A stretch of DNA of 5,898 bases, from positions 1-5,898 of the forward strand of contig URQW01000139.1 in NCBI GenBank assembly GCA_900550105.1, read 5' to 3'. Shown piece after piece: positions 1-5,898 of the stretch. The notes under the pieces are model-generated. The model worked only from the letters and a program-made list of their open reading frames with translations. It searched no databases and was not told the DNA's origin. Both the position numbers and the translations under genes were made by a program. Source of the DNA: an uncultured Pelosinus sp. Its GTDB lineage: Bacteria; Bacillota; Negativicutes; UMGS1260. Numbering within the stretch: the stretch's first letter is position 1; every line of letters starts with the position of its first letter.

Positions 1-717
1 AGACGTCCGGCTGATGGCCGTTATGGTGACAACCCGAATCGGCTATTTCAGCATCATCAATATCAGGTAATTCGCAAACCGTCACCGCCAAATATTCAGG
101 AGCTCTATTTGGAAAGTTTGGCAAAACTCGGTATTCGCCACGAAGAGCATGACATTCGCTTTGTGGAAGATAACTGGGAATCCCCGACACTGGGAGCTTG
201 GGGGCTTGGCTGGGAAGTTTGGCTTGATGGTATGGAAATTACTCAGTTTACTTATTTTCAACAGGTTGGCAGCATTGATGTGAAACCAGTTTCGGTAGAA
301 ATTACCTATGGGCTAGAACGGTTAGCTATGTACATTCAAGGCAAAGAAAATGTTTATGATTTAGAATGGGTTGATGGGATAACCTATGGCGATATTTTTC
401 ACCAAAATGAAGTGGAACAGTCAAAATATAATTTTGAAGTTTCCGATGCAGCCTTGCTCTTTACTTTGTTTGACCAATATGAAAAAGAGGCATTGCGTGT
501 TATTGAGCAAGGTTTAGTATTGCCTGCCTATGATTATGTATTAAAATGCTCTCATGCTTTTAATCTTTTGGACGCTCGCGGCGCGATTAGTGTTAGTGAG
601 AGAACGGCGTTTATCGGTCGCGTACGCAACATGGCCAGACAATGTGCGCAAGCTTATCTTGAATTGAGAGAACAGCTGGGATTCCCCCTGCTGAAAGGAG
701 GACGGGCAAGTGAGTAA
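1..717 (+). CDS. glyQ: Glycyl-tRNA synthetase alpha subunit, 5'-truncated by window
   Basis: This is the catalytic subunit of the bacterial alpha2beta2 glycyl-tRNA synthetase, a cytoplasmic class II enzyme that activates glycine with ATP and charges tRNA-Gly. The reading frame is open from base 1 and ends at TAA 715-717, giving 238 visible residues. The family is about 290-300 residues, so roughly 55 N-terminal residues and the start lie outside the window. The visible part begins in the conserved RRPADGRYGDNPNR segment (visible residues 1-14). It continues through KPSPPNIQELYLESL, the block DNWESPTLGAWGLGWEVWLDG, and the class II motif 3 signature EITYGLERLAMYIQG around visible residues 100-112. 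The last 8 bases overlap glyS, and the glyS ribosome binding site lies inside this gene, so the subunits are probably translationally coupled. The TTG at 109 is an internal Leu codon, not a start. No defect is seen. The identification is essentially certain from motif conservation. Confidence 0.97.
   Translation, partial: RRPADGRYGDNPNRLFQHHQYQVIRKPSPPNIQELYLESLAKLGIRHEEHDIRFVEDNWESPTLGAWGLGWEVWLDGMEITQFTYFQQVGSIDVKPVSVEITYGLERLAMYIQGKENVYDLEWVDGITYGDIFHQNEVEQSKYNFEVSDAALLFTLFDQYEKEALRVIEQGLVLPAYDYVLKCSHAFNLLDARGAISVSERTAFIGRVRNMARQCAQAYLELREQLGFPLLKGGRASE
694..702 (+). promoter_or_regulatory. Ribosome binding site of glyS inside glyQ
   Basis: The sequence AAAGGAGGA lies 7 bases before the GTG at 710 and is embedded in the last codons of glyQ. 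It fixes the GTG as the glyS start and fits translational coupling of the two subunits. Confidence 0.85.
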
Positions 718-2758
718 GGATTTATTGCTAGAGATTGGTACAGAAGAAATACCGGCCAAATTTATGCCGGCTGCACTGAAACAGTTGGGGAAATTGGCCG
801 GAGAAAAATTTGCTGAACTTAGAATTGATTGTGGTAAGATAGAAACTTTTGGCACGCCCCGCCGCCTAACTTTGCTGATACATGCTGTCAGTGAAAAACA
901 AGCTGATAAAAAAGCAGAAAATAAGGGACCTTCGGTTAAAATCGCCTTTGATGATCAGAATCAGCCTACGAAAGCAGCTCAAGGCTTTGCCAGAGGACAA
1001 AAAATTGATGTAAAAGACTTGGTTGTGAAAGACGGCTACGTTTATGCTAACGTTTTTGAAGCAGGTCAGGAAGTTGTCGGTCTTTTACCGGAAATTATGA
1101 CGGATTTGATTCAGCACATGAACTTCCCGAAAAATATGCGTTGGGCTGATCTTGACATGCGCTTTGTACGACCAATTCGGTGGTTAGTTGCTCTATTTGG
1201 CAGCGAGATCATTCCTTTTTCCATTGCCCAAGTGACAAGTGGCCGTGTTACTACAGGTCATCGCTTTTTGGGAGAAAAAAATATTTCGCTGGCAAATGCC
1301 GACGAATATTTTGCGAAGCTCAGTGAGAATTATGTCATGGTCGATCCGGCAGCCAGGCGTGAACTGATTACTAAGCAGATTAAAGAATTGGCTGTGGCCC
1401 AAGGCGGTACAGCAGCCATTGACGAAGATTTACTAGAAGAAGTTGTTTTTTTAGTAGAATATCCTACGGCACTGTGCGGTCGCTTTGAAGATAAGTATCT
1501 GGCATTGCCGCCTGAAGCGCTTATTACGCCCATGCGCGAGCATCAGCGTTATTTCCCGGTGTTTTCGCCAGAAGGCAAGTTGCTGCCTGTCTTTATTACG
1601 GTTCGTAATGGCAATGCCGATCATATTGATACAGTATGTCGCGGCAATGAACGAGTACTGCGGGCTCGGCTAGCTGATGCGGAGTTTTTCTATGAAGAAG
1701 ACAAGAAGATTCCTCTTGATGTAAGAGTGCAGAAATTAAAAACGATTGTTTATCAAGATGGTCTTGGTACGATGTATGATAAAACGCAGCGCATTAAGAA
1801 ACTAGCAGCCTATGTGGGCGAAATCAGTATTGTGAAGGCCGATGCTGAAACTCTTAGCCGGGCTGGCGAATTATTAAAAGCCGACTTAGCTACAGGCATG
1901 GTTTGTGAGTTTACCGAACTACAAGGGACGATGGGCGAAGCTTATGCGCTCCTGCAAGGTGAAACTCCAGCTGTGGCAAAAGCTATTTTTGAACATTATT
2001 TGCCGCGTTTTGCCGGTGACTCTCTGCCGACTACTGCAGCGGGAAAATTGCTTAGTATTGCCGATAAATTAGATAATATTGTGGCTACTTTTAGCCGCGG
2101 TCTGATTCCTACAGGTTCCCAGGACCCTTATGCGCTTCGCCGTCAGGCTCTGGGAATTGTAAATATCCTTATTGATGGAAAAATTTCGCTGTCTTTATCG
2201 CAGTTAGTTCGTTTTACGGCTGACTTGTTAGGGTTAGAGGATGAAAAAATCGCTGCCTTAGAACAGGCCGTACTTGATTTCTTTAGTCTTCGCCTTAAAA
2301 ATGTTCTACAGGAAAACGAAATTCGCTACGATCTGATTGATACAGTTCTATCGCTTGGCGTAGATAATTGCTATGATTTATGGTTAAAAGCCCAAGCGCT
2401 TCAGCAGCTAGTCCAGGCAGAAGAAGCGGTGCCCTTAATTCAGGCGATCGTGCGTGTCAATAATTTAGCGAAAAATGCGCAAAACGATGTTGTGACGAAA
2501 GAACTTTTGAGTGATCCGGCAGAAGCTGCTCTGTATAGCAGTCTTTGTGCCGTTAAGGCGGAAATGGCAGCAGCGGCATTTGATTATGCGGCAGCGCTAC
2601 AAGCTTTGTATCAATTGAAAGCGCCGATCGACGCTTTCTTTGCGGCTGTTATGGTTATGGTTGATGACGAAGCTGTCCGTAATAATCGGTTAGCTTTGTT
2701 ACGTCAGATTAGTCAACTCACACAGCCTTTTGGCGACTTTGCTAAAATTTTAGTTTGA
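710..2758 (+). CDS. glyS: Glycyl-tRNA synthetase beta subunit
   Basis: This is the tRNA-binding beta subunit that assembles with GlyQ into the tetrameric glycyl-tRNA synthetase. It starts at GTG, chosen because it follows an AAAGGAGGA site at 7-base spacing and gives the family N-terminus (LLLEIGTEEIPAKFMP, residues 5-20). It is 682 residues, close to the usual length of about 690. Recognisable blocks are TPRRL (49-53), NFPKNMRW (138-145), RFVRPIRWLVAL (151-162), GHRFLG (183-188), and TPMREHQRYFPVF (273-285) followed by FITVRNG. Further on are the HD-like region EFTELQGTMGEAYA (400-413) and LPTTAAGKLLSIADKLDNI (439-457) with QDPYALRRQALGI (471-483). The C-terminal part from about 570 corresponds to the DALR-type anticodon-binding domain, including VRVNNLAKNA. 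It ends at TGA 2756-2758, about 40 bases before an intrinsic terminator, so glyQS appears to end its transcription unit here. Nothing is missing or broken. Confidence 0.97.
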   Translation: MSKDLLLEIGTEEIPAKFMPAALKQLGKLAGEKFAELRIDCGKIETFGTPRRLTLLIHAVSEKQADKKAENKGPSVKIAFDDQNQPTKAAQGFARGQKIDVKDLVVKDGYVYANVFEAGQEVVGLLPEIMTDLIQHMNFPKNMRWADLDMRFVRPIRWLVALFGSEIIPFSIAQVTSGRVTTGHRFLGEKNISLANADEYFAKLSENYVMVDPAARRELITKQIKELAVAQGGTAAIDEDLLEEVVFLVEYPTALCGRFEDKYLALPPEALITPMREHQRYFPVFSPEGKLLPVFITVRNGNADHIDTVCRGNERVLRARLADAEFFYEEDKKIPLDVRVQKLKTIVYQDGLGTMYDKTQRIKKLAAYVGEISIVKADAETLSRAGELLKADLATGMVCEFTELQGTMGEAYALLQGETPAVAKAIFEHYLPRFAGDSLPTTAAGKLLSIADKLDNIVATFSRGLIPTGSQDPYALRRQALGIVNILIDGKISLSLSQLVRFTADLLGLEDEKIAALEQAVLDFFSLRLKNVLQENEIRYDLIDTVLSLGVDNCYDLWLKAQALQQLVQAEEAVPLIQAIVRVNNLAKNAQNDVVTKELLSDPAEAALYSSLCAVKAEMAAAAFDYAAALQALYQLKAPIDAFFAAVMVMVDDEAVRNNRLALLRQISQLTQPFGDFAKILV

Positions 2759-2764
2759 TTTTCT

Positions 2765-2800
2765 TTGCTAAATAAAAAAGTAATTAGTGTATACTATAAA
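2765..2800 (+). promoter_or_regulatory. Weak promoter-like / CcpN-box-like sequence ahead of the terminator
   Basis: TTGCTA (2765-2770) and TATACT (2790-2795) resemble -35 and -10 hexamers with a long 19-base spacer. The 11-mer TATACTATAAA (2790-2800) also matches the CcpN operator consensus that I recall from B. subtilis, TRTGHYATAYW, at 9 of 11 positions. The segment lies between the glyS stop and the terminator, an odd place for a promoter serving ppsA. It may therefore be chance in AT-rich DNA. Confidence 0.2.
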
Positions 2801-2842
2801 TCACCTCCGAACAACGGTTTTTGTTCGGAGGTGATTTTTTTT
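2798..2842 (+). terminator. Intrinsic (Rho-independent) terminator of glyQS
   Basis: A perfect 14-bp inverted repeat pairs TCACCTCCGAACAA (2801-2814) with TTGTTCGGAGGTGA (2821-2834) around a 6-base loop, CGGTTT. The stem can be extended by three A-U pairs (2798-2800 with 2835-2837), and a run of eight T (2835-2842) follows. This is a textbook intrinsic terminator for + strand transcription leaving glyS. On the other strand the hairpin is followed by only a short T run (TTTA), so it should work mainly in one direction. It separates glyQS from ppsA-ccpN. Confidence 0.93.
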
Positions 2843-2888
2843 ATAAAAATAGTGAAAAAGTCAGACCATGAAGCAGGAGATAGAGAAT

Positions 2889-2910
2889 TTATATAGTATA
2901 TACTATATAA
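2889..2910. promoter_or_regulatory. Perfect 22-bp palindrome, candidate operator of ppsA-ccpN
   Basis: The core ATATAGTATATACTATAT (2891-2908) is its own reverse complement, and one TT/AA pair on each side extends the palindrome to 22 bp. It lies 53 bases before the ppsA start, where an operator is expected. Each half contains the 11-mer TATACTATATA (2899-2909 on +, 2890-2900 on -), which matches the recalled CcpN consensus TRTGHYATAYW at 10 of 11 positions. It also contains -10-like TATACT (2899-2904), but I see no convincing -35 at the right spacing. The centre GTATATAC also fits the general GTNTANAC pattern of HutC-type GntR operators, so the cognate regulator is not settled. The palindrome is seen directly; its role is inferred. 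Confidence 0.5.
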
Positions 2911-2930
2911 GCTTATAAAGAATAATAGAG

Positions 2931-2941
2931 TATGCTATTTT
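2931..2941 (+). promoter_or_regulatory. Second CcpN-box-like site near ppsA
   Basis: TATGCTATTTT matches the recalled CcpN consensus TRTGHYATAYW at 10 of 11 positions, including the G that the palindrome lacks. It begins 32 bp after the matching box in the palindrome (2899), about three helical turns, so both would lie on the same face of the DNA. TATGCT alone could also be a weak -10. The consensus is degenerate and the region AT-rich, so chance matches are possible. Confidence 0.3.
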
Positions 2942-2950
2942 GTGGCGTAT

Positions 2951-2957
2951 AAGGAGG
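2951..2957 (+). promoter_or_regulatory. Ribosome binding site of ppsA
   Basis: AAGGAGG is followed by a 5-base spacer (ATATT) and ATG at 2963. This decides the start. The in-frame GTG at 2942 lies upstream of this site, has no site of its own, and would place the binding site inside the coding region. Confidence 0.9.
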
Positions 2958-2962
2958 ATATT

Positions 2963-5350
2963 ATGCAGGAAAAAAGTGAAAGTCTTATCTTATGGTTTGA
3001 CGAAATTTGCAAGGAAGAAGTTGCTTTAGTGGGTGGTAAATCAGCATCACTGGGCGAACTTACATCAAAAACGAAAGTTCCCGTTCCGTTTGGCTTTGCA
3101 ACAACGGCGTATGCTTATCGCTTATTTGTCAAAGAAAGTGGCGTAGGTGAGAAAATTGCTGATTTGATTGGTCAATTAGATGATGTAGAGGATAGCTATA
3201 TGCTGCGCAAGGTAAGTGCAGCCATTCGTGAAGCAATTATGCAGGCGACGATGCCTGATGCTATTGCTAAGGCAATTGAAACGGCTTATCAAACTTTGGC
3301 AAGCAAAGTAGGGCAAGAAAATCCTTTTGTGGCTGTTCGTTCTAGTGCAACGGCGGAAGATTTGCCTGATGCTAGTTTTGCCGGGCAGCAGGAAAGCTAT
3401 TTGAATGTACAAGGCGTTTCCGATGTGGTAGCAAGAGTCAAAGAATGTTATTCATCGATGTTCACAGATCGCGCGGTTTATTATCGTGCCAAGAAAAAAT
3501 TTGATCATCTTGATGTTGCTTTAAGCGCTGTAGTACAAATGATGGTTTTTTCTAAAGCTTCTGGTGTTATGTTTACTGTTGATGTGGCAACAGGTGATGA
3601 TCAAAATATTCTTATCGAAGGTTCTTGGGGTCTTGGCGAATATATTGTGCAAGGAACAGTAACTCCCGATAGTTTTCTTGTTAAAAAATCAGATTTAACG
3701 ATAGTAGACAAACAAATTCACGATAAACCAATTATGCTTGTACGTAAGGTCGATGGTGGTTGTGAAGAGCAACAAGTACCGTCAGGACAGGCAAAGGCGG
3801 CAGTGTTGACTGATGAGCAAGTACGAGAGTTAGCGGAGCATGCTTTGGCAATTGAACAACATTATGGTTCCTATATGGATATTGAATGGGGCATTGATGA
3901 GCGCGATGGAAAACTTTGGGTTTTGCAAGCGCGTCCTGAGACAGTATGGTCAAGAAGGAATAAAGAACGAGGAGGCAATATGATGCAGCAAGGAAAAGAG
4001 CAAGTTACAAATCGTCGTGTAGTAACGAAGGGGTTGCCAGCAAGTCCCGGACGGGTCAGCGGCAAAGCGCATGTCATTCTTGATCCTAGTCTCATTGATC
4101 AGTTTAAAGAAGGGGAAATTTTAGTCACGGAAATGACTGCTCCTGACTGGGTTCCAGCCATGAAAAAAGCGAAAGCCATTGTCACTGATGCGGGCGGGAT
4201 GACTTGCCATGCTTCCATTGTTAGTCGCGAGTTGGGTATTCCTTGTGTTGTTGGCAGCAAAAGCCGCGGTGTAGCAGGAACGACTGCTATTGAAGATGGC
4301 ATGGAAATTACTGTTGATGCTACAAACGGCATTATTTATGAAGGTTGTATTGATGATCTTGTAAAACCAGCTGTTACAGAAGTCGCGACAGCGGCACAAG
4401 AAACTTTCCCGGTAACAGGAACGAAAATTTATATGAATCTAGGCGATCCTGACTTAGCAGATCGTTATAGTTCGCTTCCTTGCGATGGAATCGGTCTAAT
4501 GCGTGAGGAATTTATCTGGACAACGTCGATTCATGAACATCCGCTTTACTTAATTGAAACAGGACGGCCTGACCGAGTGATCGAAGCATTATCTGAGGGG
4601 ATTCGTAAGGTTTGCCAAGCTTTGGCGCCACGGCCAGTTACACTACGTTTTAGCGATTTTAAATCAAGCGAATATCGTGATCTCAAGGGTGGCGATAAGT
4701 ATGAACCTTATGAACCTAGCGCTTTATTAGGCTGGCGCGGCGCTTCCCGCTACTATGATCCTGTATACACGGAAGCGTTTAAGTTAGAGTTAAAAGCGGT
4801 TAAAAAAGTACGCGAAGAATTTGGTTTTAAAAATTTGAATGTAATGATTCCTTTCTGCCGAACTGTAGACGAAGCGGCTAAAGTTACGGAATTAATGGCC
4901 GCCGAAGGACTGAGACGAGGACCTGATTTTAAAGTATGGCTTATGGCTGAAATTCCGGCGAATATTATTTTAGCGGATCAATTTAACGCCTTTGTCGATG
5001 GTTATTCTATTGGATCGAATGATTTGACGATGCTGACTCTTGGTTGTGACCGCGACAATGAAACAGTATCGCATATTTTCAACGAACGTAATTTAGCAGT
5101 ACGTCGGGCGATTCGTCATTTAATTGAAGTAGCTCATCGTGACGGAAAAACTGTATCGATTTGTGGGCAGGCGCCGAGTGTTTATCCGGACTTTGCCGAG
5201 TTTTTAGTGAAGAGCGGGATTGATTCCATGTCGGTAAACCCTGATGCCGTAAAATCAACGAGAAAACTCGTAGCACAAGTGGAACAGCGTCTTGTTCTCG
5301 ATAAATTAACTGGTAGAGGAATTGCTGATAAAGAGGATTATACCTGGTAA
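2963..5350 (+). CDS. ppsA: Phosphoenolpyruvate synthase (pyruvate, water dikinase)
   Basis: This enzyme converts pyruvate, ATP and water to PEP, AMP and phosphate, the entry step to gluconeogenesis from pyruvate or lactate. From ATG 2963 it is 795 residues, typical for PpsA (about 790; PPDK is nearer 875). The N-terminal ATP-grasp domain (about 10-330) has VGGKSASLGEL (Lys26), VRSSATAEDLPDASFAGQ (Arg126), EGSWGLGE (Glu219) and a closing VLQARPETVW (Arg324). A polar linker (about 328-356) leads to the swivelling phosphohistidine domain from GLPASPGRVSG (357), with GGMTCHASIVSRELGIPCVVG carrying catalytic His416 and neighbouring Thr414. The C-terminal pyruvate/PEP barrel (about 470-785) has GLMREEF (Arg514), LRFSDFKSSEY (Arg562), MAEIP (Glu663), GSNDLT (684-689) and SICGQAPS with catalytic Cys734. 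The TCH motif and GGKSASLGEL favour PpsA over PPDK. It has its own upstream region after the glyS terminator and is probably co-transcribed with ccpN. Thr414 is the usual site for PSRP-type regulatory phosphorylation. An internal start-like site lies in the linker. Confidence 0.95.
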   Translation: MQEKSESLILWFDEICKEEVALVGGKSASLGELTSKTKVPVPFGFATTAYAYRLFVKESGVGEKIADLIGQLDDVEDSYMLRKVSAAIREAIMQATMPDAIAKAIETAYQTLASKVGQENPFVAVRSSATAEDLPDASFAGQQESYLNVQGVSDVVARVKECYSSMFTDRAVYYRAKKKFDHLDVALSAVVQMMVFSKASGVMFTVDVATGDDQNILIEGSWGLGEYIVQGTVTPDSFLVKKSDLTIVDKQIHDKPIMLVRKVDGGCEEQQVPSGQAKAAVLTDEQVRELAEHALAIEQHYGSYMDIEWGIDERDGKLWVLQARPETVWSRRNKERGGNMMQQGKEQVTNRRVVTKGLPASPGRVSGKAHVILDPSLIDQFKEGEILVTEMTAPDWVPAMKKAKAIVTDAGGMTCHASIVSRELGIPCVVGSKSRGVAGTTAIEDGMEITVDATNGIIYEGCIDDLVKPAVTEVATAAQETFPVTGTKIYMNLGDPDLADRYSSLPCDGIGLMREEFIWTTSIHEHPLYLIETGRPDRVIEALSEGIRKVCQALAPRPVTLRFSDFKSSEYRDLKGGDKYEPYEPSALLGWRGASRYYDPVYTEAFKLELKAVKKVREEFGFKNLNVMIPFCRTVDEAAKVTELMAAEGLRRGPDFKVWLMAEIPANIILADQFNAFVDGYSIGSNDLTMLTLGCDRDNETVSHIFNERNLAVRRAIRHLIEVAHRDGKTVSICGQAPSVYPDFAEFLVKSGIDSMSVNPDAVKSTRKLVAQVEQRLVLDKLTGRGIADKEDYTW
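3969..3985 (+). promoter_or_regulatory. Possible internal translation start within ppsA
   Basis: GAGGAGG (3969-3975) is followed by CAAT and two consecutive in-frame ATG codons (3980-3982 and 3983-3985; Met340 and Met341 of PpsA). It lies in the linker between the ATP-grasp domain and the phosphohistidine domain. If used, it would make a 456-residue protein containing the phosphohistidine and PEP-binding domains without the ATP-grasp domain. The match to a strong ribosome binding site is seen directly; use is unproven. Codons for Arg-Gly-Gly can create such a string by chance. Confidence 0.35.
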
Positions 5351-5368
5351 AGGGCGAATTTCCTACTC

Positions 5369-5376
5369 AAAGGGAG
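5369..5376 (+). promoter_or_regulatory. Ribosome binding site of the ccpN-like gene, unusually close to the start
   Basis: AAAGGGAG lies only 2 bases before ATG 5379, with an in-frame GTG (5376-5378) overlapping its last base. A usual spacing is 5-9 bases. No later ATG, GTG or TTG occurs before the conserved RQEKIVEIV helix, so ATG 5379 remains the best start. Translation may be weak or coupled to ppsA, which stops 28 bases upstream. Confidence 0.55.
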
Positions 5377-5378
5377 TG

Positions 5379-5898
5379 ATGGCTGCGCTTACCGCAAGAC
5401 AAGAAAAAATTGTAGAAATTGTTCGCCAGGAAGGCCCAATTTCCGGCGGTGTTATTGCCGAAAAATTAAATGTAACAAGAGCTGCGCTGCGTTCTGACTT
5501 GGCCATCTTAGTCATGTCCGGGCTGATTGATGCTCGTCCTAAAGTCGGCTACTTCTATGTGGGAAATCATACGCTGCGTGTCATAGCAGAAGAACTGGAT
5601 CGAATCGTAGTTGGCGATATTTTATCTGTTCCTGTTGTAGCGCCTGCGGACTGCAGTGCTTATGATGCTGTTGTGACTTTATTTTTAGAAGACGTAGGGA
5701 CTTTGTATATTGTGGAAAAAGGCGGCATCTTATCAGGCGTTGTCTCCCGCAAGGACTTGCTCAAAGCCTCAATCGGCGCTGGCGATTTACAAAAGATGCC
5801 AGTGAAAATGCTGATGACGCCAGTTCATAAGCTCGTTGTCACAACGAAGGAAGAGTCTGTGCTTGTGGCGGCGAAGAAATTAATTGATCATGCAATTG
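5379..5898 (+). CDS. ccpN: CcpN-like transcriptional repressor (HTH + CBS pair), 3'-truncated by window
   Basis: The visible 173 residues match the architecture and many sequence blocks of B. subtilis CcpN (YqzB), as I recall it. CcpN represses the gluconeogenic genes gapB and pckA during growth on glycolytic substrates. An N-terminal HTH_11-type winged helix (about 4-60) reads RQEKIVEIVRQEGPISGGVIAEKLNVTRA and continues with LRSDLAIL, MSGLIDARPKVGYFY. The first CBS domain (about 80-131) includes LSVPVV, YDAVVTLFLEDVGTLYIVE and GVVSRKDLLKASIG. A second CBS domain begins with MPVKMLMTP (140-148) and is cut by the window end. The family is about 210-215 residues, so some 40 are missing. CBS pairs usually bind adenine nucleotides, which fits energy or carbon sensing. 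It follows ppsA by 28 bases with no terminator, so it is probably in the same operon, and the boxes upstream of ppsA may be its own operators. No break or frameshift is seen. Confidence 0.88.
   Translation, partial: MAALTARQEKIVEIVRQEGPISGGVIAEKLNVTRAALRSDLAILVMSGLIDARPKVGYFYVGNHTLRVIAEELDRIVVGDILSVPVVAPADCSAYDAVVTLFLEDVGTLYIVEKGGILSGVVSRKDLLKASIGAGDLQKMPVKMLMTPVHKLVVTTKEESVLVAAKKLIDHAI

Noticed and set aside
109..111. TTG at 109 as a gene start
   Set aside because: The glyQ frame is open and conserved from base 1 (RRPADGRYGDNPNR), so this is an internal Leu codon.
541..855. Open frames on the - strand across glyQ, glyS and ppsA (for example 541-855, 1193-1402, 4121-4399)
   Set aside because: They lie opposite strongly conserved coding sequence, have no recognisable domains, and their peptides look like complements of the real genes.
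2889..2910. Palindrome as a second terminator
   Set aside because: It is made only of weak A-T-rich pairs, with no loop-plus-T-tract arrangement; a DNA operator is more plausible.
2942..2962. GTG at 2942 as the ppsA start, adding seven residues
   Set aside because: AAGGAGG at 2951-2957 lies after it and is ideally placed for ATG 2963; the GTG has no ribosome binding site, and the extra residues do not resemble the PpsA N-terminus.
2759..2962. Riboswitch, T-box or small protein gene in the glyS-ppsA gap
   Set aside because: No T-box (TGGNACCGCG-like) sequence or conserved riboswitch core is seen, and no short frame with a credible ribosome binding site lies there other than ppsA's own.
2963..5350. 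Pyruvate phosphate dikinase (PPDK) instead of PEP synthase
   Set aside because: The length of 795 residues, VGGKSASLGEL at the N-terminus and TCH rather than TSH at the phosphohistidine site fit PpsA.

Overview
The window reads as a chromosomal segment of a moderately low-GC Firmicute (Bacillota). A Negativicutes or Clostridia member is my best guess, but that is inference from protein style and gene order, not proven. Evidence: two-subunit glycyl-tRNA synthetase (glyQ/glyS), strong AAGGAGG-type ribosome binding sites, and a CcpN-type HTH-CBS regulator near glyS, as in Bacillus. All genes lie on the + strand, and no mobile element, CRISPR array or RNA gene is visible.

Layout: 1-717 is the 3' four-fifths of glyQ, cut by the window start. 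glyS (710-2758) overlaps it by 8 bases. A 204-base intergenic region (2759-2962) holds a strong intrinsic terminator that closes the glyQS unit, then an AT-rich stretch with a perfect 22-bp palindrome and several sequences resembling CcpN operators or -10 elements. Next comes a phosphoenolpyruvate synthase gene (ppsA, 2963-5350). After 28 bases follows the first 173 codons of a CcpN-like repressor (5379 to the window end, truncated).

The two halves are functionally distinct. glyQS makes the alpha2beta2 glycyl-tRNA synthetase. ppsA-ccpN looks like a self-contained gluconeogenesis module: an enzyme that regenerates PEP from pyruvate, co-transcribed with a repressor whose Bacillus subtilis relative silences gluconeogenic genes (gapB, pckA) on glycolytic substrates. 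The operator-like boxes upstream of ppsA suggest that the repressor controls its own operon. The conserved Thr next to the catalytic His of PpsA is the usual target of the PSRP/PDRP kinase-phosphorylase (B. subtilis yqfL follows ccpN), so that gene is the prediction for what lies just beyond the window.

The core genes are ordinary. The most interesting points are the ppsA-ccpN pairing with its candidate operators, and a near-ideal internal ribosome binding site plus tandem ATGs exactly at the ppsA domain boundary.
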